The notes: generated by a model not told the origin, from the letters alone. Shown: positions 1 through 9,690, counted from the first letter of the stretch. The stretch: DNA of 32,446 bases from Candidatus Obscuribacter sp. (GCA_021772095.1 JADYXR010000018.1:1-32446); one strand, 5' to 3'. Translations and numbers: made by a program.

Positions 1-2
1 GC

Positions 3-18
3 TACAGCTAGCGCTGTA
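3..18. other. short perfect hairpin at window edge
   Basis: TACAGC and GCTGTA form a perfect 6-bp stem around a TAGC loop. It lies about 50 bases beyond the stop of the minus-strand kinase/repeat-ORF pair, where a terminator would be expected. The window ends before any T-tract could be seen, so its role is unresolved. Confidence 0.25.
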
Positions 19-66
19 CGCCTCTGTGGCGGTATCATTCCAATCTCTAAAGGTAATTACAATGGA

Positions 67-366
67 CTACCTTTGACACAAAATTATTGACAGATCCGAT
101 TCCACGATTTCTGATTCCACGTTTTGCGATTCCGCGGTCTCTGTTTCTACGACCTCTGTCTTCATGACCTCTGTCTTCATGACCTCTGTCTTCATGACCT
201 CTGTCTTCATGACCTCTGGTTTCACGACTTCCGACTTCACGTTTTCGGATTTCGCGCTCCCTGCTTCCGCCTCTTCTAATTTCGCTATTTCCGATTTCGC
301 AATCCCGGATTTCGCGATTCCGAAATTCGCGATTTCTTGTTCTTCAATTTCTGTTTCACGATCCAT
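67..366 (-). CDS. small pentapeptide-repeat (MKTEV-type) acidic/basic protein, unknown function
   Basis: This 99-residue ORF is almost entirely a five-residue periodic sequence. Four identical MKTEV units sit in the middle, and degenerate units of the form E/G-I/V-x-K/E-S/T run out to both ends. A strong SD-like AGGGA, which overlaps the stop region of the kinase upstream, lies 9 nt before the ATG. The gap between the genes is only 12 bases, so translation is probably coupled to the kinase. No signal peptide or membrane segment is seen. High E/K content and many Thr/Ser suggest an extended or helical charged rod, and the Thr residues in each unit could be phosphorylated by the adjacent kinase; that is inference. 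It is not the classical pentapeptide-repeat (A(D/N)LXX) family. It could also be an expanded minisatellite with no protein role, but the frame is open throughout and has a ribosome binding site. Confidence 0.5.
   Translation of the reverse strand: MDRETEIEEQEIANFGIAKSGIAKSEIAKLEEAEAGSAKSENVKSEVVKPEVMKTEVMKTEVMKTEVMKTEVVETETAESQNVESEIVESDLSIILCQR
136..240. repeat. 15-bp tandem repeat (minisatellite)
   Basis: The unit GACCTCTGTCTTCAT occurs four times perfectly at 151-165, 166-180, 181-195 and 196-210. Degenerate 15-bp copies flank it at 136-150, 211-225 and 226-240. The period equals five codons, so copy-number change would add or remove MKTEV units without a frameshift. Weaker 15-bp periodicity extends across most of 101-350. 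Confidence 0.9.
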
Positions 367-378
367 TCGGCACGGTCC

Positions 379-1860
379 CTATACGAGCGCCAGCTGTTGA
401 CTTAGCTCTGATGCATTGCTAATGCGGTCTTCGACTTCTTGTGCAGTTGCATGTTCTATTATTCGAGAAAGTTCCTCACTCAATTTATCGTTCAGCAAAC
501 GTGGATTGCATGAAGTAATCGGCACTGGATCTTCTCCTGTCAGCATGAAGTGCATGGTGCCGCCGATAGCGTAGATATCGCTTGCAGGCTCAGCCTTGCC
601 GCGAAATTGTTCTGGCGGCAGGTAGCACTGTTTGCCAACCAGAGTTCCAGTCATGTTTCCCACGAACTCACTTGCGGCACCAAAATCGATCAGAGTGACA
701 AGCCCAGTTTCAGCGTCATACACCAGATTATCGGGAGTGATGTCTCGATGGATGAGAGCAGGGTTTCGCGAGTGCAGGTAGTCAACGATTTCCGCCAGCT
801 GCCGGGCGATTTTCAATACCGTTTTCTCGGCAAAGACACCTTCGAGTCCGACGATTTGCCGCAGGTTGAGCCCTTTTGCGTGTTCAAGAATTAAATAGTT
901 CCTTCCGTCCTCAAGAAAATGATCGTAGACCTTAACGATCTGAGGATGGTCGAGAGCGGCCAGCAGTCTCGCTTCGCGTGAGAACATTTCAGTGACACGA
1001 GCACGCATACTGCCGTCACGGTCTTCCGGCACCACCAGTTCCTTTAATATGATTCGTTCACCAGAACTCCTTCTGGCTAAATAAACCGACGACATCCCAC
1101 CGCAGGCGAGTTGCATGAGCACCTGAATCTCACCGTCGCGAATGCGATGCCCACCGGGTAGTGGGACAAAGTTGGTGACTTCGAAGCGCTTTCGAAGTTC
1201 GTCCTCCCACATCTTTGTATAGCTGGAAGACAGACAAACAGGTTCTCCCATCAAAACGTCGCGTTGGAGAGCGATCACATCGGCATTGAGTGCCATCGGG
1301 TCCGACCATCGCGAAAGCGCGACAAACAGCTCTTCTAACTGGGCATCGGGTATGCCTGCAATTGGCATCGGCATCGCTCCACCCGATCGGAAATCCAGGA
1401 TTAAAAAACCTTGCCGTGACCATCCGCCGCTGACCTCCGCTCGCAAGCGGTCCCAGATCGAAAAGTTTTTCTTGTCTCGATTCACAGTCAGGCGCCTGAG
1501 CACAAGCGACGGATCGTAGAGCTTATGCAAACGCACGGAGTGCAGGTCATCCCATCCCCGTTTTGACCTTTTAAACAAACTGTCCTTATGGAGCTGGTTG
1601 GCAGCAAGCAAACCGGATTCGCTGAATACAACCTTTAAATTGACTGAGGTGAGAATGACGGTTATGAGGACGAAGATTTGCAGAAGGACCGACCAGACGC
1701 CGGCAGCTCCGCCTGTGATTACCCAGAAAAACACCGATAGCATAAACGTACCAGCGCATATCAGAAGCGCGGTTCCCAGAGGAAGCAAACGGCACTGCAC
1801 GATCACAGCATTCGACTTTGCGCTCGGAACGTGGGGCTTTAAAGGGAACTCTTTCGGCAA
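379..1860 (-). CDS. membrane-anchored Hanks-type Ser/Thr protein kinase
   Basis: A 493-residue protein. Two hydrophobic segments lie near the N-terminus (about residues 25-48 and 54-76), followed by a region of about 170 residues that I do not recognise. A eukaryotic-like kinase domain spans about 245-490. Visible motifs are a Gly-rich loop (ACGGMSSVY), Lys273 in RIILKEL, HRDITPDN with Asp373 and Asn378, DFG at 392-394, and a PPE (415-417) in place of the usual APE. All catalytic residues are present, so it should be active, with the kinase domain most likely cytoplasmic. No PASTA or other C-terminal sensor domain follows; any sensing would use the N-terminal part. The start is TTG, chosen because GAGGTGG lies 4 nt upstream and no other start precedes the membrane segments. 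It is followed by the small repeat ORF on the same strand and is divergent from the giant beta-helix gene. Confidence 0.9.
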   Translation of the reverse strand: MPKEFPLKPHVPSAKSNAVIVQCRLLPLGTALLICAGTFMLSVFFWVITGGAAGVWSVLLQIFVLITVILTSVNLKVVFSESGLLAANQLHKDSLFKRSKRGWDDLHSVRLHKLYDPSLVLRRLTVNRDKKNFSIWDRLRAEVSGGWSRQGFLILDFRSGGAMPMPIAGIPDAQLEELFVALSRWSDPMALNADVIALQRDVLMGEPVCLSSSYTKMWEDELRKRFEVTNFVPLPGGHRIRDGEIQVLMQLACGGMSSVYLARRSSGERIILKELVVPEDRDGSMRARVTEMFSREARLLAALDHPQIVKVYDHFLEDGRNYLILEHAKGLNLRQIVGLEGVFAEKTVLKIARQLAEIVDYLHSRNPALIHRDITPDNLVYDAETGLVTLIDFGAASEFVGNMTGTLVGKQCYLPPEQFRGKAEPASDIYAIGGTMHFMLTGEDPVPITSCNPRLLNDKLSEELSRIIEHATAQEVEDRISNASELSQQLALV

Positions 1861-2331
1861 CTATCCACCTCGGCCGGCCCTGTACCTCATGAAAACATAT
1901 TCCCCGAAAGGTTGCCCCCCGGCTTTCTTGTGTTACCGGGAACGAATGCCAATATTGTCAGTCGAAGTTGCCAAGCAAAAGATGCCAGGAGACGGCGGAT
2001 GCCCATGACATGGCGCATTCGACCCTTTACAATCCCGTCATTCCAGTGCCAGCAAAGATTAGAAAACTTTCGTCGGACTTTCGTGTCATTTTCGGTGAAC
2101 TTTCACTAACGTAGTTGTTACCGAACGTAAACCAAAATTTTTTGAATGTTTTGTATTAAGTAGGCAGCGAACCCTTGGGATCGGATCCGTGCGCTTGCGC
2201 TGATTTGAGGCTCCGAAAGTTTATTGAACTGTCTATGGTGGTGTAGGCCGCCCATACCCCACGTGTTATCGTTCTGGACGAATTCGCTGTGGAAAGCCCG
2301 AAACGCCGCAGCAAAGTCATTTCGCCAAGAA

Positions 2332-2390
2332 GCCCCCAGCCATGGGGGCGTATTTTATATCGCCAATTTTTGGCGATCTTGTGAAACAAG
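2332..2390 (+). promoter_or_regulatory. three stacked hairpins in the leader of the giant gene
   Basis: Three short stems follow one another. GCCCCC/GGGGGC (2332-2337 with 2344-2349) has loop AGCCAT. CGCCAA/TTGGCG (2361-2366 with 2370-2375) has a 3-nt loop. CTTGT/ACAAG (2378-2382 with 2386-2390) has a 3-nt loop. The last ends directly at the AAGAGGA ribosome binding site. Such an arrangement could stabilise the mRNA 5' end or control ribosome access. I could not match it to a known riboswitch class. Confidence 0.45.
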
Positions 2391-2391
2391 A

Positions 2392-2397
2392 AGAGGA
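2392..2397 (+). promoter_or_regulatory. ribosome binding site deciding the giant-gene start
   Basis: AGAGGA sits 9 nt before the ATG at 2407. It decides for this start over the open frame that extends further upstream, because the 2407 start also gives a clean signal peptide. Confidence 0.8.
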
Positions 2398-2406
2398 TTG
2401 ATATTA

Positions 2407-5400
2407 ATGAGTAAGAAAGTTGTACGTAGCCGCGAATCCTATATTAAGAATTGGACTGCTGCGATCACCGGATCTTTTGTTTTAGTCTCGGCTCAAGCCG
2501 CGCAAGCTGAAAAAGGCGCGTGGAAAGAGTTCAGGGCCGGAAACCCTGGTCTAGAGAGAAAAGAAGTCCGTCAGATGTTCCGCAACCAAGTAGGACCTGG
2601 CGAACTCAACATCTGCCCAGTGCCTAACGTCAATGTTGGTGGCAACAACCACGCCCCAGCCCTTCCAACCATCAGCAATTCTCGCCATGAAGCGAAGCTG
2701 CAACAGCGCATGGACCGCAACGACAACCTCCGCAATCAGTCGTTCCAAGAGAACGCAGCCGGAAAAGTTGCAAACATGAAAGGCGGCGTCAATCTCGATT
2801 TGACCTCGCAACTCGCCAACATCACTCTTGGTCAAAAACTCTTCGGTAACACAGCTTCAGTACAAATCAGCGTCGGCGGCGAAACCAAAACGGTTACAGC
2901 CGGCACCCAAGTGACAGCAGCAGAGTACGTAGCAGTTAAGCAAGTACTCGCAGGCGTCGGACAGAGCGTCAACATCGGCGCAGGCGGCTCAGCCACCGGC
3001 GGCAACGTCGACCTCTCCGCTATCACGTCTAGAGGCGATGTCCTCAAAGCATCAGACCTGACAGTTCCAGTAAATGTCACCGCAATTGGTGACTTCTCTA
3101 AAGGTTCTGAATTCAGACTGAAAGGCGATCTGACCAACAGCGGTACAGTTCATGCGCTCGACAGCAGCGGCAACGGCAAGGGCGGCACACTCCGAGCAGA
3201 CGACATCTTCAACAATGCAAACGCGCTGATCTCGTCAGACGTAGACCTCAACCTCAACTCCAACTCACTCACCAATAGTGGTGCCATCAGTTCACAAGGC
3301 AACTTGACGATCACCTCATCGAACGTCACCAACAGCGGCACAATCAGCTCAGCGAAGAACGTGAATCTCAACGCTCAATCGAACGGTGGAATTAACGTCA
3401 ACAGCACGGGCGGCACAATCTCGGCTGCTAACGATATCAACGTCAACGCTAACGCAGATTCAAGTCTCATCGGCGGCGACTACTTGAGCCAAAACCTCAA
3501 CCTCAATGCTGGCGCCGGCACCATCGCCACCAACCTCGGTGAAGTGACCGGAAACGTCAACAGCACCGGTTATGCAGTGCACTTCGCCTCACAGAGCGAA
3601 ACGCTCCATATAGGCGACACCAACCTGATTGACCCTACCTTCTACAACATCGGTGATATCACGTTCACCGGGAGCGTGAACGTAGCTGCCGATTTGACTG
3701 TTATCGCAACAGGCAACATCACAGATAACCAAGTCGGCTCTATCAACATCACAACCAACAATGCTGGTGTTGCTGTTAACGGCGGCAATCTCACCATTAT
3801 TGCGGGAGCTAACATCACTTCGACGGTCGGTCCGGCGGATCCAACGCTTCCGACTGCCAATCTCGGTAGCGATGTCACATTCAACCAAGGTTCAATCAGC
3901 GGCGGAAGCATAACGCTTAGCAGAGTTCAATTGAACACTAGCGGTAGCGCTGGCGGAAATGGTGGCAATGTATTGCTCGCAGCATTCGGTGGCATTGGAG
4001 CAGGTTCTGGCGTAGTCAACCTGTCAACACTTTTCAGTTCCTCAATCACTACAGGCGGTAATGGTGCTGGCACCAACGGCGACATCACCGTAATCGCGCC
4101 AAACGGAATCAACCTTTCAAGCAATGGCGGCACAAACATCAGTACAGTTGGTGGCACTGGCGGTGGCGACGTTAGAATCGTAACTTCGCAACCATTCTCT
4201 GCAGGACCTGTATCTTACTTAGCCAATGGTGCCCTTGCCCCTGGATCGGCACAATTGCAAGCAGGAAATACCATCACAGGTGGTGCCGTTGATACAAATA
4301 CCATCAATGCTAATGGGTTGATCAGCATCGTATCCGGCGGGACACAATCCGTCGGTGCCCTGACATCGGCGACTGGCAACGTCGCTTTGTTCGCTGGTAT
4401 CAATCCAGTCGGTGGCGGAGTCAACAACGCGGCTGCTGACGTCAACCAAAACGGCACGATCACAGCTACGACCGGTTCGGTTCTCATCCAGACTGGAGAT
4501 GATTTCAATCAAGCAGGCGGCGCTAACATCAATGCTAACGGCGCCGGTCCGTTTGGCTCGATCGTTCTCGATATAGGTAAAGCCAACGCAAATGGCGATT
4601 TCAACCAGGACGGTGCACTCAGCGCTAATGGCTCTATCTTCATCACCGTAGGCGACACGCTGACTCAAGATGATAATGGCGACTCAATAATCGCGACGAA
4701 CAATGTCGACATCAATGTGGGTGCCGCTTCAGGTCAAGGTGACTTCACGCAACTCGGATTCCTTAGTGCCGGCGGTAGTGGTGCCTCAGACGGCAACGTC
4801 AACATCCTCGTCGCTGACAACTACAACGCAGTTGGAGGCGGTGCAGATACCCAGGCCGGTCAGGGTTCGGCTGCCTTCGTCGGCACCGTGAACATCAATG
4901 CTCAAGACATCTCGACCGATGCCGGTGCCAACATCATCGGGAACGATGTGAGCCTCACAGCTAACAGCGACACTGGAGGCGAATTCGATCTGGACGGCTC
5001 TGTCACTGCCAACAAAGGCGGCAACACGACCGGCATTTTGTCGTTGACGCAAAATGGTTCCACTACCGTGGACATTTCCGACGACGACATCACTGGCGGT
5101 CTCATAGCCCAACAAATCAACCTCACGAACAACACTGCCAACGGCGCAATCACCATACTCAACACCAACGCCAACGGAGTCAACTTCCGTGACGTGACCG
5201 CTTCGGCAGTTGGAAACATCACCCTAATCGAACAATTTGGTGGCAGCGGTCGCGACGGCAACATCAATTTCACAGGCACCAGCACGTCCGGTGGAACCTT
5301 CACAGTGCTGGCAGACCGCAACATCACAGGCAGTTCCGGTCATTCTCTCAATGGTGTCGACGGTGATTTCCGAAGCAACGGCGTTGGCGGCATCGGCAAC

Positions 5401-7680
5401 ATCGGAACGGACCAATTTAATCCACTCGAGATCAATTTCAGCAATGACATTCGCATTCAAGCGTTGGGTGTTCCGTCCGCCACTGCTGGAAATGCTTTCG
5501 TCTTCAGCAACGGCAACATGAACTTCGGTGGAGCTAATTCACAAGTGACCGGTCTGCTCTATGCGACTGCCGTTGGCGATCTCACCACCGACGCAGGCAC
5601 GACAGTACTGGCGAATACTGCAGACCTTTTCGCAACCGGCAATATCGGTAGCGGCGTGTTCTCTCCATTCAATGTGGACGCTGGCATAGGCGCCGGACAA
5701 GGCGTGACGGCTGTTTCGACCGGTGGCGATGTGGCGATCTTCGATGCTAACGATTCGAAGATTGGCTACGGTGGTCCTTTCCCTGTTTCATCTGCAAATG
5801 GTCTTTTCTCGTTCGTGTCCGGTGGCGACCTCTTCGTAACTGAGGACGTAACTGCCTCAGACGTAATTCTTGCAGCAACCGGAGACCTCGACTTAGGCGC
5901 CACAGTAGATGTGAATGCAACCGGAGACGTCGCACTCTCCGCTGTCAACATCAATTCAGCTGTTGACTCAAAGGTCACGGCAGATAACCTGATCGTATCC
6001 CTCGGCGGTGGAACTGCAACAGTCAACACCGACGTCAATGGTTTCGAATCAACTGGTTCAACCGGTTCGTTGACTATCAATGAAGATGGCGGCATCGGAA
6101 TCAACGGACAAGGTGCTCTAACCTCGTTGACTCTCAACGCTGGAAAAGCATCCAACGGCGATGTGTTCACATTCGCAGACGTCAGCGTCGGAACTCTGGT
6201 CATCACCAATGATGATGGCAACATCTTCATCAACAATGAATTGACTGCCACCACAGCAGCCACCATTGATACATCTGTCGGCGCAGCCGGCGGCAACATC
6301 GGCGGTCTTGGTTCAGTTGTTTCTCCAACAATCAGCTTGTTGGCTGACTCTGGCTTCATCGACCTCGACGTAGACGGTATCGCAGGTGCTAGCACTGATG
6401 TTCAAGCCGAATCCAACAACGGCGGCAACGTCACAGTGGATTACCTCGGTTCGAACACATTGAATCTGCTGGCAAGCTCCGGAAACGGTGACTTCACTGC
6501 GACAAGCAGTGACGCAGCAGCTGACATCAACATTGGTGGAAACATCGATGGGACTGGCGTGCTTGACCTGACGACCAACGAACTTTCGTTCAGCGGCGCA
6601 TTCACCCTTGCATTCGATAGCGCCAACGTCCAAAGCAATGCGGGCAGTGGACTCACTATCACAGGCTTGGGCGGTACTTTCGACACAAGCGCCATCGGAC
6701 CAGGTGTCACATTCACGGCAACTGACGGCAACTTCGTCGCAACTGGATTGACCAACTTCAACAATGGCGATCTCAGCATCACTCTTGCGAACAACAATGG
6801 AATCAATTTCTTTGATGTAACTGCTGGACAGCTCAACGGCGATAACACCAACGATGTAACCGTCCAAGCAGCGCTCGTTATCGGCAACAGCCTGGCTAAC
6901 CTGACAAACTGGGCAAACATCAATTTGATCGGAAACACCATCTATAACAGCAGTGGTGATGTGGTGCTCGGTTCGAACTTGACCTTCACCGGTCAGGACC
7001 TCACCATCATCGCTTCCGGCAACGTAACGATGACCGGTTTAACGATCGATCTGTCGTCTGCTTTTACTGATGGTGGAAATCTCACTATCCTCGCCGGTTT
7101 CGATACGACTCCAGTCGTAGCAGTACAAACGACCACTGCGGGTCTGGTGACAGTAACCGGCTTCAACACGGTCGGCGGCAGCGTCGACTTAACCGGAACG
7201 ACAATCATCACAAACAGCACGTCAGCAACGGGCGACGCAGGTGACGTATTCGTCTACGCCAGTGGTGGAAGCGGATTAGGAACAGGCACAGTCACCCTCG
7301 GCGACATCACAGCCACTTCAACCAATGGTCTTGGTGGCGACATCGCAGTCGGCGCAGAAAACGGCGTGGCGGTTAGTGGCATCACCACAACTGGTGGCGC
7401 TGGTGGCGGTGACGTGGCCCTGGGCGTCGGTACTGTAGCGATTCTCGGTAGTCTAGAGTTTGAGGGTGGATCGCAAACGAGTGGAGCACTCATACCAACA
7501 GCGATTACCTCGGGCGACCTCAGCTACGGCAACATAGTTGCTGGGGATGGTGACATCGTTCTCGCTGGTGCGTTCGCCGCTGGCGACACCATCAGCGGTG
7601 GGCTGATCGGCGGAGACAACCTTGAAGTCCTCATGGGCGCAGGAACTGCAACCATCAGCACCAACGTCAATGAAGTTTAA
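2407..7680 (+). CDS. giant secreted beta-helix (filamentous haemagglutinin-like) repeat protein, part 1
   Basis: 1,757 residues up to an in-frame TAA at 7678-7680. The first 35 residues form a signal peptide (basic start, hydrophobic core, likely cleavage after AQA). A non-repetitive N-terminal domain follows to about residue 190. The remainder is Gly/Asn/Thr/Ser/Asp-rich repeats of the form xGNVxLx/NINTxxGx that are typical of right-handed beta-helix adhesins and filamentous haemagglutinins. No classical TpsA secretion-domain signature was recognised. Cys is almost absent (one near residue 75). From about nt 5890 the repeats become long, near-1.9-kb tandem units. The same reading frame continues past the TAA for another 1,190 codons to a distinctive C-terminal domain, so the intact product would be 2,948 residues. 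Likely a cell-surface or secreted structural/adhesion protein; substrate unknown. Confidence 0.8.
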   Translation: MSKKVVRSRESYIKNWTAAITGSFVLVSAQAAQAEKGAWKEFRAGNPGLERKEVRQMFRNQVGPGELNICPVPNVNVGGNNHAPALPTISNSRHEAKLQQRMDRNDNLRNQSFQENAAGKVANMKGGVNLDLTSQLANITLGQKLFGNTASVQISVGGETKTVTAGTQVTAAEYVAVKQVLAGVGQSVNIGAGGSATGGNVDLSAITSRGDVLKASDLTVPVNVTAIGDFSKGSEFRLKGDLTNSGTVHALDSSGNGKGGTLRADDIFNNANALISSDVDLNLNSNSLTNSGAISSQGNLTITSSNVTNSGTISSAKNVNLNAQSNGGINVNSTGGTISAANDINVNANADSSLIGGDYLSQNLNLNAGAGTIATNLGEVTGNVNSTGYAVHFASQSETLHIGDTNLIDPTFYNIGDITFTGSVNVAADLTVIATGNITDNQVGSINITTNNAGVAVNGGNLTIIAGANITSTVGPADPTLPTANLGSDVTFNQGSISGGSITLSRVQLNTSGSAGGNGGNVLLAAFGGIGAGSGVVNLSTLFSSSITTGGNGAGTNGDITVIAPNGINLSSNGGTNISTVGGTGGGDVRIVTSQPFSAGPVSYLANGALAPGSAQLQAGNTITGGAVDTNTINANGLISIVSGGTQSVGALTSATGNVALFAGINPVGGGVNNAAADVNQNGTITATTGSVLIQTGDDFNQAGGANINANGAGPFGSIVLDIGKANANGDFNQDGALSANGSIFITVGDTLTQDDNGDSIIATNNVDINVGAASGQGDFTQLGFLSAGGSGASDGNVNILVADNYNAVGGGADTQAGQGSAAFVGTVNINAQDISTDAGANIIGNDVSLTANSDTGGEFDLDGSVTANKGGNTTGILSLTQNGSTTVDISDDDITGGLIAQQINLTNNTANGAITILNTNANGVNFRDVTASAVGNITLIEQFGGSGRDGNINFTGTSTSGGTFTVLADRNITGSSGHSLNGVDGDFRSNGVGGIGNIGTDQFNPLEINFSNDIRIQALGVPSATAGNAFVFSNGNMNFGGANSQVTGLLYATAVGDLTTDAGTTVLANTADLFATGNIGSGVFSPFNVDAGIGAGQGVTAVSTGGDVAIFDANDSKIGYGGPFPVSSANGLFSFVSGGDLFVTEDVTASDVILAATGDLDLGATVDVNATGDVALSAVNINSAVDSKVTADNLIVSLGGGTATVNTDVNGFESTGSTGSLTINEDGGIGINGQGALTSLTLNAGKASNGDVFTFADVSVGTLVITNDDGNIFINNELTATTAATIDTSVGAAGGNIGGLGSVVSPTISLLADSGFIDLDVDGIAGASTDVQAESNNGGNVTVDYLGSNTLNLLASSGNGDFTATSSDAAADINIGGNIDGTGVLDLTTNELSFSGAFTLAFDSANVQSNAGSGLTITGLGGTFDTSAIGPGVTFTATDGNFVATGLTNFNNGDLSITLANNNGINFFDVTAGQLNGDNTNDVTVQAALVIGNSLANLTNWANINLIGNTIYNSSGDVVLGSNLTFTGQDLTIIASGNVTMTGLTIDLSSAFTDGGNLTILAGFDTTPVVAVQTTTAGLVTVTGFNTVGGSVDLTGTTIITNSTSATGDAGDVFVYASGGSGLGTGTVTLGDITATSTNGLGGDIAVGAENGVAVSGITTTGGAGGGDVALGVGTVAILGSLEFEGGSQTSGALIPTAITSGDLSYGNIVAGDGDIVLAGAFAAGDTISGGLIGGDNLEVLMGAGTATISTNVNEV

Positions 7681-9690
7681 GCTGATGCTAACGCAGCACC
7701 TGGTGGCAGCCTGACGATCAATGAAGGTGGCAGCATCAACGTTGACGCTATCGTCGGCACTGACCTCGATGTTCAGTTGAATGTCTTTGCTGACGTCAAC
7801 CTGATCGGCGACATCAATGTGGGACCTGCAACGGTCGGAATTCAAGCCGACAACGTGACTACCGCAACTAATGAGAAGATCACTGCGGACTTCCTCACTC
7901 TCGATATCGATGCTGGTGGCACCGCGACCGTAAACACGAATGTCAATTCGCTCTCGACGATTAACGGAACCGGATCCGTCGTGGTTACCGAAGACGGCGG
8001 TATCGCCCTCAACGTTCAAAGCGCCACCGACCTGACAGTGACCGCAGGAGCTGGTGACATCACCACATCCGCTGACTTCTCAGTCGCCAACCTCGATTTG
8101 TTCAATGACAACGGCAACGTCGTCATCAGCAACAATGTGACCGGAACCACTTCAATCGTTATAGATACGCAAGGTGGAGCCGGCGGCATCAGCGGAGCAG
8201 GCACGCTTATCGGGCCAGACATTGACCTGTTCAGCGATACTGGCAACATCACTGCTAACGTCAATGGCGTTGGTAACATCAGCACTTCCGTAGGCGCCCA
8301 AGCAGATCAAGGTGGCGACGTCAGTCTCACTTACCTGGGAACAGGAACGTTGACTCTCGAAGCCAGCACTGGCAACGGTAACTTCACCGTCGCTGGAACG
8401 GCTCTCAATGATGGCGATGTAGCAATCAACGGCAACATCGACGGCACAGGCAGTCTGGACATCACGACGGATACTCTGTCCTTCAACGGTGCCTTCGAAC
8501 TCGATTTCGATGACATCTCTGTTCAGAGCTTCCTCGGCACTGGACTGACCATCAACGGCACCGCGGCTTATGGCACATTCACAACCACCGATGGTGGCGC
8601 TGGAACGAGCTTCACCGCAACCGATGGCAACCTGACCTTCAACAGCAACACCCAGTACAACGGCGGCGATGTGTTCGCGACTCTAGCAGTCAACAACGGC
8701 ATCAACGCCTACACCAACAACGGCAACCTGAACGGTGACGGAGCATTCGACGGCGACCCTGCCGCGAACGCCCTGACCATCACCGCAGCTATCGTTGCCG
8801 GTGCTGGTACGACCACCAACTTCTCAAACGTGTTCATCCTCCAGGGCAACACAATAGTGAACAACAGTGGTGATGTAACCCTGGCTGCCAACCTTATATT
8901 CCAAGGTCAAAGCCTGGCAATCATCGCTTCAGGTAACGTCACTACGACCGGAGCAACCTTGATCGACCTGTCCTCCAACACCACTGACGGTGGAACGTTG
9001 ACAGTGCTCGCCGGTTACAACAGCACAGGCACAACAGTCGGCAACGTAATCACGCAGACTGCGAATCCTGTGACCGTAACTGGACCAAGCGCTACTGGCG
9101 GTAACATCAACCTGGCAGGCGTCACAATCAACACCAGCAGCACCGCTGTCGGTGGCGACGGTGGCGACGTACTCCTCCTTGCTCAAGGCGGAGTAGGCGG
9201 CACCTTCACCAGCGCAGGCACCGTGACTGTCGGACCTATCAATACAAATGGTGACGCTACTGGCGGTACCGTATTGGTTGGTGGTTCTTCCGACGTAACC
9301 GTAGGAAACATCAGCACAATCGGTACCACAAGCACCGACGGCTCGGTAGTCCTCGGAGTCGGTACTGCAACCATCCAAGGTGGCAGCCCAATCTTCACCA
9401 ACGGCGTACAAAGTGGTGGAGTCTTCGCTCCAGGCACTTTAACAGCCGGCGACCTGACCTACGGCACCATCAATGCCGGTACTGGCGATGTTAACCTCGC
9501 TGGTGCATTCACCGCAGCCGACACCATCGGCGGTGGCGCGATCACCTCAGACACTCTGGCGTTCACCGTCGGAGCTGGTGCGGCAAACGTCTCGAGCACC
9601 TCGAATCGCATTAACGCTACAGCAGTAGCAGCTGGCGGTTCGATCTCCGTGACTGAAACCAACGACCTGATCATTGATGCCGTCACTGGA
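5890..9690 (+). repeat. two ~1.9-kb tandem protein-coding units plus a partial third
   Basis: Corresponding landmarks recur at a 1.91-1.93 kb offset. The GGTATVNT-type motif is at 6004 and 7912, the GNTI(Y/V)N(S/N)SGDV motif at 6931 and 8845, and the GAGTATIST/GAGAANVSS motif at 7635 and 9567. Unit 1 runs roughly 5890-7790 and unit 2 roughly 7790-9690. A diverged third copy starts after 9690 with the GDIDINGAVAVGAGTVQLTADDV stretch. Copies are clearly homologous but diverged at many positions, so the duplication is not recent. Confidence 0.75.

Larger units (their letters stand above)
1861..2406. other. 545-bp divergent intergenic control region
   Basis: This lies between the divergent kinase and giant beta-helix genes. 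Short ORFs here have no convincing ribosome binding site and no recognisable product. It should hold promoters for both genes, but I could not pick boxes with confidence. The last 75 bases before the plus-strand gene hold three consecutive hairpins, listed separately. The segment around 2101-2160 is AT-rich. Confidence 0.6.

Noticed and set aside
136..240. CRISPR array
   Set aside because: The repeats are 15 bp with no spacers and have a codon-compatible period; this is a minisatellite.
164..400. Plus-strand ORF across the 15-bp repeats
   Set aside because: It is the opposite reading of the minisatellite; the minus-strand frame has the better ribosome binding site and kinase coupling.
2200..2400. 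Known riboswitch in the giant-gene leader
   Set aside because: I looked for c-di-GMP, cobalamin, SAM, preQ1 and fluoride signatures; none of their conserved cores is present.
2224..2406. N-terminal extension of the giant protein to 2224
   Set aside because: The extension overlaps the leader hairpins and has no ribosome binding site; the ATG at 2407 has AGAGGA and gives a proper signal peptide.
2407..3000. Classical two-partner secretion (TpsA) domain
   Set aside because: The conserved TPS motifs were not seen and no TpsB barrel gene is in the window.
7678..7680. Alternative genetic code in which TAA is sense
   Set aside because: Other genes, including the giant gene's own end at 11251-11253, use TAA as the natural stop.
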